A stretch of 64,000 nt of DNA from Xiphophorus maculatus (lineage: Eukaryota > Chordata > Actinopteri > Cyprinodontiformes > Poeciliidae). The stretch is from NCBI RefSeq assembly GCF_002775205.1, contig NC_036462.1, positions 30,049,084 through 30,113,083 on the forward strand, given 5' to 3'. A program made the position numbers and the translations under genes. A model generated the notes under the pieces. It made no database searches. It was not told the DNA's origin and saw nothing but the letters and a program-made list of their open reading frames with translations. Positions 32,091-47,400 of the stretch are shown here, piece by piece (positions within the stretch are counted from its first letter, which is position 1; each line of letters starts with the position of its first letter).

Positions 32091-32522
32091 TCTTTTTTGT
32101 TTTCTTAACCTAATTCTAATAATGCTCTAATTCTCCATCGTACACAGCAGATCACAAAAATGATTTTTCATAAAAATATTTGTAAATGTGATAAATTTCT
32201 GTAGGTACATAGTGATATTCCAAGCAACAATCATATATATTGGGGCACTCTTTGCTTTTCGATTATGTTCTTACACAAAGCTCATAACCTTTTAACATTA
32301 TCTTAGGGAGTAGCTTGGAGCGTTTCCTAAAAGTATATTTCTTTTTTATTCAAGATTCTCCTCTTTTCCATCACCCCTCTAATTCTAACTTCTTTCTTCT
32401 TCTTTTCCAGATAATTCTCCATCACCAAAATCCCTGCCTGTAATTTCTACCCCCGACTTTGACTCAAGAACCTCCCATTTCCTGGGCTTAAAGGCTTAAT
32501 CAGTAGCAAGTCTGGTTCATGA

Positions 32523-34724
<2,202 letters not shown>

Positions 34725-35545
34725 ACGAAGGATTCCATCACAAACGTCATTGTTTAAGTAGCACAAATATACACACTCGCTTCTTTGTCTTAATATATAA
34801 TATATTTTTTTCCATTGCTTAATTATTTCTCTCTTCAGGTTTTCTTGGGCTGGATTGAACAATAAGCCAAGATTTTCACATCTAAAATCGCACGCTGTTT
34901 TTTGACCTCACGTGTTTTTGACACACAACGTGGCAGCTTCACTTAGCCTTCCGAACTTTGTAGTCACGGCGCTTTATTTTTAGCACTCATTTTTATGAAC
35001 CGGGCATGAAGCATCGTCATGGATACAGTGCGACAGAAAAGGCCAGGCTGAATCCCAAACTGTTTTTTTTGTTTGTTTTTTTTTAGCAGTTTCTCTGGCC
35101 GAACCAGACTGCAGTTTTTCCTTTCTGTTGTAAGACAGTTTCACTATTGACTGTTGTGCACTCAAATATATAAATATATATATACTAATTTGTCTATCAA
35201 CTCAAATGTAAACCGACAAAGTACATTTAGACTTGATATACTGTCTACTGAATAATGTTAGAAATTCTACTGTAATGTTGTATCAGCTTTGACTTGATTT
35301 TACTTTTTGTACATTCAGATAAAAAATATGTTTGATTTAGACTTTTAAGTTTGCAGGATACTGTAAACCAGCAATAGAAATATGAATGTTATAACCTAGC
35401 TAAGTAGATGTAAGGCTTTTTATAACTCTTACAAATTTTGTTTCTTACATTGCAAGAGTGTCTACAATCACTGTTTTCTTTCAGGTTTACACACATAAGC
35501 GTGTAATGAGGAGCAACTCAAATAAAATCTTCTTTTAATCACGTT
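34725..35545 (+). other. lrrn1 3' UTR with polyadenylation signal
   Basis: AT-rich unique sequence follows the stop (TGA, 34722-34724). The first good signal with downstream T-rich DNA is AATAAA at 35521-35526, giving a 3' UTR of about 0.8 kb. The sequence contains TATATAAATATATATATA near 35166-35184. Later signals could give longer forms. Confidence 0.5.
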
Positions 35546-36384
35546 TTCTAACCCATGACTTCAAGGGAATATGTCATTATTGAAACCCATTCAAATAGAC
35601 AGTTGTGGTCAGAAGTTTAAATGCATTTTTGGCTTTTAGAAATAGTTTTGGACTGTTAAGCTTCTGATGGGAGGCAGCAGCTCCAACACACTGTGCATTT
35701 TATGTGCAACATCATAAATTTTTTTTCTTTTCTTTTGGCTTCTTAGCCCAATCATACATGCGCTGAAAGGCCGTTCAGAAAGGAAGAAGCCATTTCTCCA
35801 AAAACAACATACAAATTCAGATCAGTGTGTAAGTCCGTTCAGGGATAAATGCCTTATTTCTTTGGAGAAGTTTCCTGTAGAACGAAATTAAAATAAGTAT
35901 AAAATAAGTTCTTGCTTATCGTTACATTTGCAGGGGAAAAAAGGGAAAGATTGAAATCCGGAGAACACCGACCTGTATATTTTATAGTTTGCCTTATTTT
36001 CCTAAATCTTTACAAAGTTCTCACTCAACCAGTTAAATTCAGCTTATTATACAGCGCCAATTCACAACAAATGCTGTCTCAAGAATCATTTCACTTTAGT
36101 TATCCATACACTCCAATTGCAGGTGCCATTGAACTCTTTCATGGTAATAAAACACTTCTTTCGTTGCCATCAATGAGTTTCTGGAACATTTCTCTCTCAA
36201 TATTTAGTCTCTCATCTTGACAGAAAGTTTAGGGTGCATTTAAAAAAAATTTATTAAAGTTTTTTCAAGGTCATTCCAGATGTATATTATTAGCTGACAT
36301 TTTCCATCTCCCTACACCAGTTTCAATGTGTGGGATCATTGTCTTGTTCACACGCCCAAAAGCATCACCGGCTGCTTTTTCGTT
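35546..36384. other. Intergenic; retroposon-type fragment at about 36035-36130
   Basis: AGCTTATTATACAGCGCCAATTCACAACAAATGCTGTCTCAAG (36038-36080) resembles a frequent teleost retroposon segment (TACAGCGCCAATTCACAACA, CTCAAGG). The rest shows nothing recognised; the open stretch at 35912-36220 is mostly this repeat. Confidence 0.4.
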
Positions 36385-36766
36385 GCAAATGTGCGCAAAA
36401 CGTTGTTGACATTCCACTAATATATATTAAAAAAAAACACAACTTTGCAATTGTTTCTGATAACAAATGCAATAGAAATCATACGTGAAGAAGTTTGTTT
36501 GCGCAGTAAGTCATTTTCTTACCGTTTCCTGTCGTCTTCTTAGTGTTTTCTGCCACTATTAACATCTGGTTGTTGATCGCGTGATGTGGAAAAAAAAAGG
36601 TGTTTCCATTCTAGTTTTGAGAAATGGACCAATTTCGTCCAGAAAAGAAAAAAAAACACTTAAGAATTGTACAAAAACTTTTTAGTGAAAAACAAAAAGC
36701 AGCGTGTGTCCAAAAAGCCAATTCATTTTTGTAATTCCAATTTCACGGCTCAATGGAAACGCAGCT
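36385..36766. repeat. Interspersed repeat family G, copy 4
   Basis: Ends CAATGGAAACGCAGCT, the inverted family terminus. Inside, CCTGTCGTCTTCTTAGTG and GGTTGTTGATCGCGTGATGT are the reverse complement of blocks in the 8 kb copy. A second GTGTTTCCATTCT word is at 36600-36612. Confidence 0.6.
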
Positions 36767-38660
36767 GCCATTTGTATGAGGTAAAGTTCGGAGGAAGTCC
36801 TGCGTCGTTGTTCGCTGCTCTTTGTACTGTTACCCAAAACCACCGGCGGCTGCACACCCTCACATTATTTTGTCACCGTGATGTGCTCCCAGTTTGAAAA
36901 CTTCCCCTCGATTCCTCCAGGTGATGCTCCATGGGACGCAGGTCGCTCCCCTGAGTGCTGTCAAACAAGTTGGTTTGTTGAAGGAGAATAAAAGCTAGCA
37001 GCTGCAGCCAGTCAGGATCCCTGATGGGACATGAATACAACGGGGCCTCATTAAAATAGAAATATATTTTAGTGTATCACCAGTAAAAATGTTTTGGTGC
37101 GTCTGCGTCTATTTCTGTATTATGTGTAATAATTTGTTTCTGTGATTAGAGGAAATCCATTATTATCACAAAGCGTCTAGATATAAATCTTGCTTTCTTT
37201 TTATGACTCACTGACATGAATGGTATGTAGTCATTCCACCATTAAAAAAAGGCCCCACATTGATATGATATTCATACTTATAAGCATAACCTTTGCGCAC
37301 ATACGTATGTATGAGTGCTATAGATTTCTGAAACTATATAGCAATTGAAGACGTAACTCATTTTCATGTTATTTTGGGATGTTGTTGTCATTGTACGCTA
37401 AGGACAGGCTAATAACCTACGCAGTGTCGGTGAAGATAAGATGGAAAATACAAACTTCAGCAACTTTTATTTTCTACAATGCAATTATCAGAGATTAATT
37501 TTAAACTACGTTCTCAGTGGAAGGCTTACAGTAAATGCAAAACTTCCTTTGGAAAAAAAAATGGAGAAATCCGTCAACCAGAACCCAGAGCTGCAGCTTT
37601 CCCCCTAGTGTGTTGGTACTCCAAAGACGCCGCTGTATCTCTATATTGGTAAGAACAGCTGAAATAAAGAAGACATCATAGTATCGATATGAAATTTTAG
37701 AAGCTGGGGGTCATGAATGACTAACAATTGCTGTCATAATTTCAGCAATTTATGTTCCATGTGTTATAAAATGCTCTCATATGCCAGTCGGCATCTTAAC
37801 TATCACTCTTCAATGTTTATTTCTCCCGTACTCTTCTGTAATGTTACATTATCATTGCGATAGGTTTTCCCTCCCGAAGCATTTCTGAATATCTATGAAA
37901 AACATCCCCGAATTCAAATCGGAAGCTCAGCTGCGAGTTGTGTAGAAGCAGCAGATCTCAAATGAAGGCCTGGAAGCTCCGGTAGTTTCTGCCGTTGACT
38001 GACAGCTCTGCGCCTCGAGGTGCAATCAAACCGTCTTCGTTTGGACTCCCCTGACAACCTGGCAAGCTTTCTCAACGCGTCTAACCCCACAATTATCTCC
38101 GGGACGGAGACAAACGGCGTCGAGGAAAACAACGTGCCACTTATTGACAATTTGGATCTATGCATAATGTGCTGCCGTGTCACTTCTGGTTGATATAAAC
38201 CATTTGTGTTCACGATGGCACTTAAACTTTTCCAGGCGGTTCATCGTGACAGTCATAAACTTTAAGGCTTTAATGTGTTTTCTGGGGGGGTTTATGAGAA
38301 CAACCCACAGAATGTAGTGCATGACTGTGGCGTGGAATGACAGCATTATGCGAGTTCCTATACTTTTTGGGAAAATACAACCAAACACATGTAAACTTCA
38401 TTTAGGTGATGGGTAAAGAGCGAGTGGTAGCACTGGATTTTATTCCGGTGATGTCATAGTAAAGTAGGCTGAATGCAAATACTGGTTAAAAAAAGAAAGT
38501 ATTTGTTTTTTAAACTAATATTTGCAGTGCAACAACACATGATATTAAAACTGACAGAATTTAGTTCATTTCTGTTGATACCGGACACACAAGAACCACT
38601 TTTAAATAATTATTTCAGATGGCCCCACAATTTGCATTAAACATTGTGCTTAGGCTTATT
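36767..38660. other. Intergenic; candidate conserved patch at 37900-38240
   Basis: No gene. The stretch 37900-38240 is higher in GC, unique-looking and has even composition (for example CGCCTCGAGGTGC, CTCCGGGACGGAGAC). It may be conserved non-coding DNA; this cannot be shown without alignment. Confidence 0.3.
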
Positions 38661-38667
38661 AATCTTC

Positions 38668-38740
38668 TTATATATACAGTATATATATACATATATATAT
38701 ACTGTATATATATAGATATATATAGATATATATATATATA

Positions 38741-38778
<38 letters not shown>

Positions 38779-38815
38779 TATATATATATATATCTATATA
38801 TATATATATATATTC
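38668..38815. repeat. (TA)n microsatellite with TATAGA and TACAGTA variants
   Basis: About 148 bases of nearly pure alternating T and A with ATAGAT and CTGTAT interruptions arranged symmetrically, so the tract is self-complementary and can form cruciforms. A smaller (TA)n tract is at 62266-62288. Confidence 0.95.
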
Positions 38816-41769
38816 AGCCAAGAAAAGATTTCTAAAGGTTCAAATTTTACCCAAACTACTCTTCATCCTTCATCCAGACATAATTTATTTTTTATTTTTA
38901 CTAAGGATGTTCTTGTCTGGAGTTTCAGTCTTGACTTCCCACTGATGTCATTAGGAATTGATATTTCCTGGCAGTTGTTCAATATTTCATTGAAAACCCT
39001 GCATGTGAATGCAGTATAACAATACTGCATACATACACCCTGTTTTATTTTGTTCCAAACAGAGTTTCTGTAGATTATCATCAATATGCTGCTCCAACAT
39101 TGATTAACTCGCTAAACGAGGCGACTATAGTTTCCTTAAGCAGACATGGCTTTATTGTTAAAATCTTATCTTTCTCCTACAGAAAGATGTTTTCATAGGG
39201 AGCAGTTTAATGAAATGCTACGCTAACATTAGCATGTTCACCCTCTGTTTTGATAGGACTTGTTGATAAATCAGTTTGTAACGTAATTTAGGTCGGTTCC
39301 TGTAAATTGAGTCTGAAGGACAGTTCACCAGACAAACAAATCGGGATATGAAGGAGACTTTTACATGACAGTAATGTTATTCACTACTGTATATGCAAAT
39401 TCTCATGGTTCGCTACATTCAATAGGAAGTCACATTTTTGAACTACAAAATGCCAATTTATTCCTCTTTTCCGCTCATTTTTAATTGCATAATATCAGAA
39501 AAGGCTGCAGAGACGTGGCTTTCATAGGCAGAGGAAGGATGACCTTTAGTACCCTTCACACTAAACCCTCAACTGTAATACATCCACTGCCATACTTTTA
39601 TCTGCAGGAAACGAATAAACCCTTTTTTCCTCAGACTCAGCAGGTAACCTAGTAACAGACCGGAAATCAGCTCGGCCGGACAGCTATCAATGTAAGCTTT
39701 TCAAAGCGTGTGCTGCTGCTGCTTGCGCTGTGTCCCATCCCAGTGGCTTGTTTCCATGACAACTTATTCCCCCCCCAATCCACCTGCGAGCTTTGGCTGC
39801 TGAGTGAAAGACGTCCCCAGTGCCTGGGGTCTAACTGACAAGGTTAACGCCCTGCAGGTGGGAAATCACAAAAACATCTTGTCCATTTTCAAAGGCGTGA
39901 AGAATAAGCGGGTTCCGCGTTTGCAGCAAAGGCGAACCTCGGCTACTGAATGCAGGAGGAAGTTCCTCAAAATGAAAATAAAGTGGAATTTTTTGGGGGG
40001 GGGAGATTGGATATGCTAATCTATTTATGCTAATAACGAGCAATAAAAAAAGAAAACAGAATAAAAATGTAAAATTCCATTTTCAGAACATGAACAGATC
40101 CATCTTTCTGGCTCAGAAATATTGATTTCTGAACTCTTCCTGAGTTAAAACATTAGTGTTGTTGTTTCTAAGTGAACATCAACTTGTTTTCTTTGCAGTC
40201 TGAAAGCGCTGCATGTTTTTCGTTATTTTGACCGTTTCTCGTTTTCTGCAAGTAAATACCAAATTGCTGCTTGGATTTTCAGAGACATGTTGTCAGTAGT
40301 TTGTAGAATAAAAGAAAAACATTTTACCTAAACATTTACCTGTAAAGAGTAAAATCAGAGAAATGTATAATTTTGCATTGGTCTCTTAATTTTTTCCAGA
40401 GCTGTATAGATAAACTATAATACAGTAAAGGTGACCATAGTCAAAATACAGTCACCTTATTGAATGGATCAACTTAATGTTATCCAAAATGCTAGCTTTA
40501 GCCAACATGATAGTAACAGCTGTTAAGCTAACATTAACTACAAGGCTAATGTTAGCTTAACATGTCTTATTTTTAGTTGTCAAAATACGTAAGTTCCAAA
40601 AGAGAGTCAGTGGTTACACAGAATTGAGCCAAACATGATTCATAAGGCTGCGCAGAGGATCGCAGGTGCAACACTTCCTTCATTTTCAGCACCAGAATCC
40701 CAGGAGGCCTGGCAGCATCACCAGCGACTTTCCCCACCCACTGAGTGGCTTCTTTATAGGGCTACCCTCCGGCAGCCGCTATAGGAGCGCAGCAGGCAGA
40801 ACATCCACACTGAAGGACGGCTTTCTCCCAAATGCTGACAGACTGGTAAACAAAACCATATACAGCCGTATTTATGCATGTGTTTGTTGTATCTGTTGGT
40901 TTTTTTTTTCCTGGTCTTATTCTAAATTAGCAGAGAAATCCAAGGTTTTCTGCTGTAAAACAAAAAAAACATGCAGGTGACACTGTGCTAATGTAAAAGT
41001 TGTATAATGTCACATTTGGGGTCCCTCTTTCCTAACATGTATCTTTGAAGAAAGCAAATACCCGTCGTTTTTAATAATTATTTACATTATTTTCCTCTAG
41101 CTTATAGAAACTTTCATCTCAGTGGGCTGAACGCCTGAGAAGAGGAACCCAAGAAATCAAAGTCATTTTTGGGTTTCTTTTAGTTTTTGGAACCCAAATG
41201 GGTGGAACATCTTCCGATTTTTGCTGCTAATAATCAATTTTAAAGAACGGTAGAACATAGGCCTCCACAGAAACACTTTTTAACACCGAAAGCAGAAATG
41301 TACTTCCACTTGAGAAAATACACAGCAGTTTTTTCTTTCTCTCTTAAGCAAAGTGCCACCATCCGCTGTCATTTGTGATCCTCACAAGAGCCAGCTTTGA
41401 CGGTTCACTTCCCGCTACTGTAACGAAATGTGACATGTGAGGAAAGTAACCACTGCCACTTCTGAGAGGGATCAGCGTCGGTTCTTTTCCTTGTTTCAGC
41501 AGAGGTGTGAGTTCACACCTCTCGATGGAAGCAGGCGCTTGTCATGCAGGGACAAGACTAGTGAGTCTGCGTTGTTGTTCCAAATCCTCAAATACAAAAA
41601 AAAATAGAGCTGTACTCCATTAGATAAACAACGTAATATTCTGTCATTAATATCAGCAATGTGGTATTGTAATAAAAATGTTAATTATTTGCCAAGTACC
41701 AGCACTTTCCTCCCTCTTTTCTTTCTGTTGCAAATTCATTATGCTTCTGTATGGAGTTAAATTTGGGCC
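38816..41769. other. Intergenic, no gene recognised
   Basis: AT-rich DNA with short GCTAA-type words at 40485-40565. The stretch 40650-40850 is higher in GC and could be an exon-like or conserved patch (CAGGAGGCCTGGCAGC, CTACCCTCCGGCAGCCGC), but its frame has no recognisable product. Confidence 0.35.
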
Positions 41770-41779
41770 ATAAAGTTTG

Positions 41780-42250
41780 TTCAAAAGAATAAAAGAATCT
41801 GAAACTGAAAATTTTCTTCCCAGTTTCAGATTTTGTTCGATGTTCAAGACTACTTTTCAGATTCAAGTTTTTCGATTTGAATCAGCAGATTCCAGTAAAA
41901 ACAAGGATTTCTCCTATAAAAATACTTTTCAGATTCAAGTCTCTTTTTTTTTACTTGAGTCTGAATAGTTTGAACATAATTGTTTTAGTTTGAAGACTTT
42001 TATTCATTTTCTATTTCTTTCCAGGTCCATGTCCCTTTTTCCACTTTCAATTTTTTTTCATTTAAATTTGCTTTTTCAGTTTCAAACTTTTTTATAAATA
42101 ATTTCATAGATCTATAAAATTAGTTTCAAACTGAATAAAAGTTGGAAACTGAAGAAGAAAAAAGAATTTTATAGGCCCATAAAATTATTTTTAAGCCAAA
42201 AAAAAAAAAAGTTTGAAATTGAAAAAAGTTTGAAGCTCTTCAGACTCTTT
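41780..42250. repeat. Degenerate TTTCAGTTTCAAACTTTTT / AGATTCAAGTTT repeat
   Basis: The words CAGATTCAAGT, TTTCAGTTTC, AGTTTGAA and GAAACTGAA recur in both orientations over about 470 bases, among poly-A and poly-T runs. Decayed simple repeat; no gene. Confidence 0.55.
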
Positions 42251-44156
42251 TTCAGCTTAAAAATATTTTTTCACATCATTTATTTTCCTTTTTAACAAAC
42301 TTATTGGCCCCAATTTATCTCCATACTTTTGCTCGACATAGCAGAAAAATTCACCTGACGCTGCTGGTCTTATGCAAAGCTGCTGGAAGGAAACAAATAA
42401 AAGCACTTAGTTATTACTTACGGTCTACATCTATCCTCTTCACATCCTCAGCTCTTCTTCTACTGACTGCTTAGCTGATTTCTGAACCCAATCAGAACGT
42501 CAATAAAAGAAAACAAGGATTACTTCCATATTCGATGCTTACAAAGCTGCTCTTGACCTTCATCGCTCATGGATTTTCAGCCACTTCCCAACATCTGCCA
42601 TCCATAATAAACCAAATAAACTAAATGCAGAGTATTACCTACTAAGTCCCACCTGAGCTCCTTTAATTCCTCTTCTGCAAACCAAACGTTCTCACCACAA
42701 TCTGTGGAGTTTTCAAGAATCATTTTAAATCATTTTAAACTGTGTTCTCCACTGAGGCTCTTATTCTCCCCCCCCCCCTCATCTTTAGCTGTGCACAGGA
42801 AGTCAAGTTTAAGTTTTTACACTGACAGGAAATCCATCTTATTCCTGTGTTGGTAAAAACAGACAGATGCAACGTTTTCAAATGCAATTGTGAGAAATTG
42901 GAGTCTCATTGTTCCCATAGTTCCTATTTTAAATGAGATTCACGTCGGCCTCGCCTCATCGATCCGGACTAAAGCCTCCCAGCCCTGCTTGTGCCGATAC
43001 GGAGATAAAAGCCGACGTCTTCAGAGACGCAGCAGCTGGGATAGAAACCCGAGAAATAGATCGGCTACCACATCTGGAACAGACAAGAGTCCCGGCCTTT
43101 ATATGCTTTACATCTAGACTGAAAATCATAATGAAATATGCAAAAAAAAAAAATTCTTAAATATACTTTTACCATTAGAAAATACACATTTAATCAAACT
43201 AAGGGAGAACAAGTAACACCTCAAACAGTTAGAGTTGAACAATTTAACTTATTGTTTTTTAAGAATTACCACAAAGAACTGTCTGGATAACAATACATCA
43301 TTATTTAAGCTTCGTGCAATCATGCTCTGCATGTCTGTATTATATTCAGCAACACTTATTTACCACAGCATAGAAAAGTGGCAAGCAGTTTTATTTTAAG
43401 AGAAGTGTGTCAAAAAATGTCCCGATAAACATTTCTCTGATCCGACTGAAAATTCTCATAACTGCTGCAACATTTCAGTTCTCTGCTGTTTCTAACGTTT
43501 TCACTTCTTTACGTCGCCTCGGTTAAAACGAATCACACCTATAAAGCCTGAACAACCATTCCATCTAAAACGAATCGTCTTTGATTTATCACTTGAGTCA
43601 TTACAGAGGAATGTGTTGAACTGTTTCTCAAAATCTGTCCATTCCACGCGGTTCTTGTTCTTGTTTATATGGAACAAGGCTGTCAGGACTTGTCATTTCG
43701 GTGAGACTGACACTTTCACCGATGCTAATGTTTGCTTTTGAGGATCGTGTCATCCATTCTGAGCAAAACTCGGATGAATGAGTCGATTCGGAGTTTGTGC
43801 AGTGTGTGCTAATTGCTCGGGATGTTGTGCAAATGTTAACGGTGATGTGAGAAATCCATAAAAGTGGCTGGGAAATACTGTAAGTCTTCAGAACGTCTCT
43901 ACTATGAAGTTTCATTTTATTTTAGATTAACAGACTTTAACACTGCTCAAAGCAAGTGATCTTTGAAATGGGACAATTTTACTTTTTCAGATTGCACTGG
44001 CTGTTGTGTATTTGGGAGAAAAATAAATAAAATACTAACGTCACTTTTACACAGAAGTTCCCACCAGTCCCATTCATTTTGTTTTGCAGAAAATAACTCA
44101 AAACTGAGCCAATTTACTTTTGTCCTATTTTGTCTACATAATGTATGCTTGCATTA
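42251..44156. other. Intergenic, no gene recognised
   Basis: Nothing clearly gene-like. A (C)n run lies at about 42770-42778. The stretch 42900-43110 has higher GC content with two overlapping open frames but no known similarity. Confidence 0.35.
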
Positions 44157-44934
44157 CCATATTTTCCGCACTACAAGGCGCACCACATTATAAGGCGCAC
44201 CTTCAATGAATGGCCTATTTTAAAAACTTTTTTCATATATAAGGCGCATAGAATAGACGCTACAGTAGAGGCTGGGGTTACTTATGCATCCATTAGATGG
44301 AGCTGCGCTAAAGGGAATGTCAACAAAACAGTCAGATAGGTCAGTCAAACTTTATTAATAGATTACAAACCAGCGTTCTGAGAACTCTGTTCATTCCCAA
44401 AATGAATAAACAGCTGTTTTATTATTTTCCCCGAGGTAAAGTAAGTGACGTGGTATTTTCGTGACACAGTTTATCTTTTAACAACAGCAAGGTATAACAT
44501 ATAGTGGAGGGGAACTTTTCCTCGATTCAATAAACACTTAAAAACCAGTCTGATGCTGTTACAGTAAATCAAACGTTAGTGCAATCACAATATATATCCA
44601 CTTCCGCACCATTGACTCATTCATGTTAAATTCTCTCGCTGCTGCTCTATTCCCGTGTTCTACTGCATGACTGATCGCCTTGAGCTTAAACTCTGCGTCT
44701 TAAGCGTGTCTCTTAATAGGAGCCAATTTGGGGTCTTTACACAAAACCCAGCGTTCACCGCGCGCTTCTTCTTCTACGGGGGAAAATGAAGTCGGCGGCT
44801 GCTTACCGTAGTTGCGAGACCTGTTGTGGCTCAATATTGGTCCATATATAAGGCGCACCGGATTATAAGACGCACTCTCGGCTTTTGAGAAAATTGAAGC
44901 TTTTTAGGTGCGCCTTATAGTGCGGAAAATACGG
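44157..44934. mobile_element. 778-bp DNA transposon with TIRs and TA target duplication
   Basis: Left end CCATATTTTCCGCACTACAA then GGCGCACC; right end GGTGCGCCTTATAGTGCGGA then AAATACGG, i.e. inverted copies with one or two differences. Both arms also carry TATAAGGCGCACC blocks. Flanking TA dinucleotides (44155-44156 and 44935-44936) fit the TA target duplication of IS630-Tc1/mariner and some other DNA transposons. This is a well-known teleost repeat type. No transposase frame is visible, so it is non-autonomous. Confidence 0.8.
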
Positions 44935-44936
44935 TA

Positions 44937-46080
44937 CTTTATAAATGTGAATAAAAAGTATACCTGACTATACCTGTCAAAAAGGTGGGGCTTTTCTGCA
45001 TGCAAAAAAAGCATTAAAAGCCTCATAATTTCTTTAACATTGACCCAGAGTTCAGTGTTGCACATTATCCAAAGAAAATGTCCAATCCTCATCATAAAAG
45101 TATGCAAATACTTTTACTCCAAGGGAAGCAAAAAGCTGTGAATGTGTGTGTAACGCACCTTTACAAAGCTCACAGCCATTGGAAATGAATCTGGATAGTT
45201 GCTGATTGTATGTTTCAAAATAAATAATAATGATAAAAAAGAATAAGCTGTACCCAGGCTTTGGGCCTGTACCGTTTAAGAAAGTGGCGAAACACAGAGA
45301 AGCATGGAAACGTAGCACATGTCTGTGATGTTAATCATCTGTATGATGCATAATAAATTGTTCGGCGGATTGTTCTGGTGTTTTCTCTCAGGGCCCAATT
45401 AAAGGAGTGCTGCGTATTGCCTGGAGCAAACTGCCAGGCTGAGTGTGTGTTCGGTCTCGGCGCTGACATGGACGCTCGAAGCTCGTTTTTACTGTATTTT
45501 TAGACGGAGCTCGTTCTGTAACCGGCGGTGGCTTTTCTCCAGCAGAAAGCGTTTTGTGTGTGAGCGTCAGTAAGACCGATCATCTAAACACACACACACA
45601 AAAAAAACAGCAGTAATAAGATTATTGCATATGATAACCACTCAGCTTCATTTGCTACGGGGGGACGTAGCTGCAATGGTAGCGAAAGTGAAAAGTTGAC
45701 GGGACAAAAGCAGAGGAGATTTCTTGGCATTAGTCGGTTTCCAGGGCGATTATTAAAAACAACTCATTGTTACCGTGACTACTTCTGCGGGTGTACGCTC
45801 CGGGCGAGCACAGCAACATTTCGACATATCTCGGTTTGATTCAGTGCCTCTGACTTCTCCTGCAACAAGAATGACATTTGAAGCAGGCTGGAAAAGGTCA
45901 GCCAACGAAACCCAAATGGGCCTCACCTTTATAGAGTTGCTCATTTGCTTCACAGCATGAAAGATAACAAGCGGGGAAACGTTTAGGTCGCCCTGGTATC
46001 TTATTAGAAAGTTCTGTGGGGGGGTTTATTCTGGAAAATACAAAGTGCAGTGAATTCAGTGAAGTCAAACATAAATAATA
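44937..46080. other. Intergenic; even-composition patch at 45360-45560
   Basis: No gene recognised. The segment 45360-45560 is of higher complexity and GC content than its surroundings and could be conserved non-coding DNA. Confidence 0.3.
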
Positions 46081-46370
46081 GGGATGTGCTGATGTGAAAA
46101 CGTGGGCCTAAATCGATATCCAATATTGGTACCTTGACTAAAACGACCATACCGCTGACTTCACTGCTGGTTTGGTTAAACTTCCCACAGTCCTGCGCTG
46201 CATCACTATCGCTGTCACATGACCAACCTCCTCCAGACACAAACTGCAATGAGATGAAGATAAACATCGGCACAGTTTTATTTATTCGACCGACTTCAAT
46301 CTGTTAAAAAAAAAAGGACTAATATCGTCCGATACCGATGTCGGTGTCGATATATCGTAAATCCTTCATA
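46081..46370. repeat. Relic of a hAT-like MITE
   Basis: GGGATGTGCTGATG at the left, with ATCGATATCCAATATTGG, and on the right ATATCGTCCGATACCGATGT with GTCGATATATCG. These are hallmarks of the GGGATGCACCGAT..CGATACCGAT family frequent in fish. Termini are poorly preserved. Confidence 0.45.
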
Positions 46371-47400
46371 AATAAACGTAAAGTCTTGAACAACAGCAAA
46401 GGTCTGGAAAAGTTCTCGAACCATTCAAAGATTTAGCAAACAGTCTGAGTTCCCACACAGACCACCAAACACTGTTTCAATTCATTGTGATATTTAGGTA
46501 AATGAAAAGTGAGCGAAAGTTTGAAAAGTATGATTTTCTTTTCTTTTAGCTGTGTAGAGTCTCGGTCTGTTATACATTTCTATTTTTCCAAAGCTCATCA
46601 GGAAGCTTGCCTTTGGGTGCTGGTGAACACCTCTGACTCCATGTGTAATTAGCTTGCATTACCTTGTGGTATGGATAAAAACGTTAACCCTGCAGTTAGC
46701 TGACAGCCAAACTAAACTTTCCAAAAGTGTCATGAGGCGACTCCTGCAGCGTAGGCGAACGCTGGATCCGTCCTGAACTGAACCCTGCTGTGTTCACCTA
46801 CCTGGAGCTTCTAGTAATTTCCACGTCTGCCTCCCAGCTCCGTTACACGACTAATCCTTGTAGCAACCCCTCTGGTGTTTCCCTGGTCACCGCCGTCATT
46901 ATATTTCTCGAAGTTGGCAAGGCAGATGAGGGAAAGCTTTGAAATTTCTTTTGTTCTCCTCTGTCCTCCTCAACACAGGTCTCCTCCCTGCAGCCTGGGA
47001 GAAGCATCACAGCCAATTTAAGGCCAAGTCCATCAGCGCGGCATCAGACGCAGCAGTGGGCAGTTGTTGATAACATCTGCAGAGAACGGGCTCTGATGGG
47101 CTTTGGGTTCCTTATCTCTCCAACCAATTGCAGCACAGCTTCAGAGTTCAGCATCGCAGCGTGTCTCTTGTCATCAAACTCCCAAGCATTGCTAACAAGT
47201 AAGCCTGTTGAAGTCCTCCAAAGACATTCCAAACAAGAGAATAAGTATCACTCTTGTCAGATGCAAGTACAATCTCACAATGTACCACAACCTAAATGGG
47301 GAGGCCATTAAAATATTGCAGAAATGATAAACCGTGAAATATTCTAATTCTAAAACATTCATGTAGATTTAAAACCGTTTGATGATCTTAGTCCTTTTTG
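46371..47400. other. Intergenic; even-composition patch at 46840-47240
   Basis: No supported gene. The region 46840-47240 looks unique and has balanced composition; overlapping short frames there lack similarity to anything I know. Confidence 0.3.

Larger units (their letters stand above)
21872..32410 (+). other. Probable lrrn1 intron 1 (10.5 kb)
   Basis: Bounded by the donor GTGAGAG (21872) and an acceptor with a long pyrimidine tract (TTCTTTCTTCTTCTTTTCCAG, AG at 32409-32410). It contains a second CpG-rich part (22040-22520), several transposon copies and a higher-complexity stretch (28960-29520) that could hold an enhancer. Stretches not listed separately (24240-25240, 25345-26760, 27090-28950, 30350-31800) show nothing I recognise beyond AT-rich sequence. 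The intron call depends on the exon 1 inference. Confidence 0.45.

Noticed and set aside
38615..38821. 68-codon Tyr/Ile-rich frame
   Set aside because: Translation of the (TA)n microsatellite.
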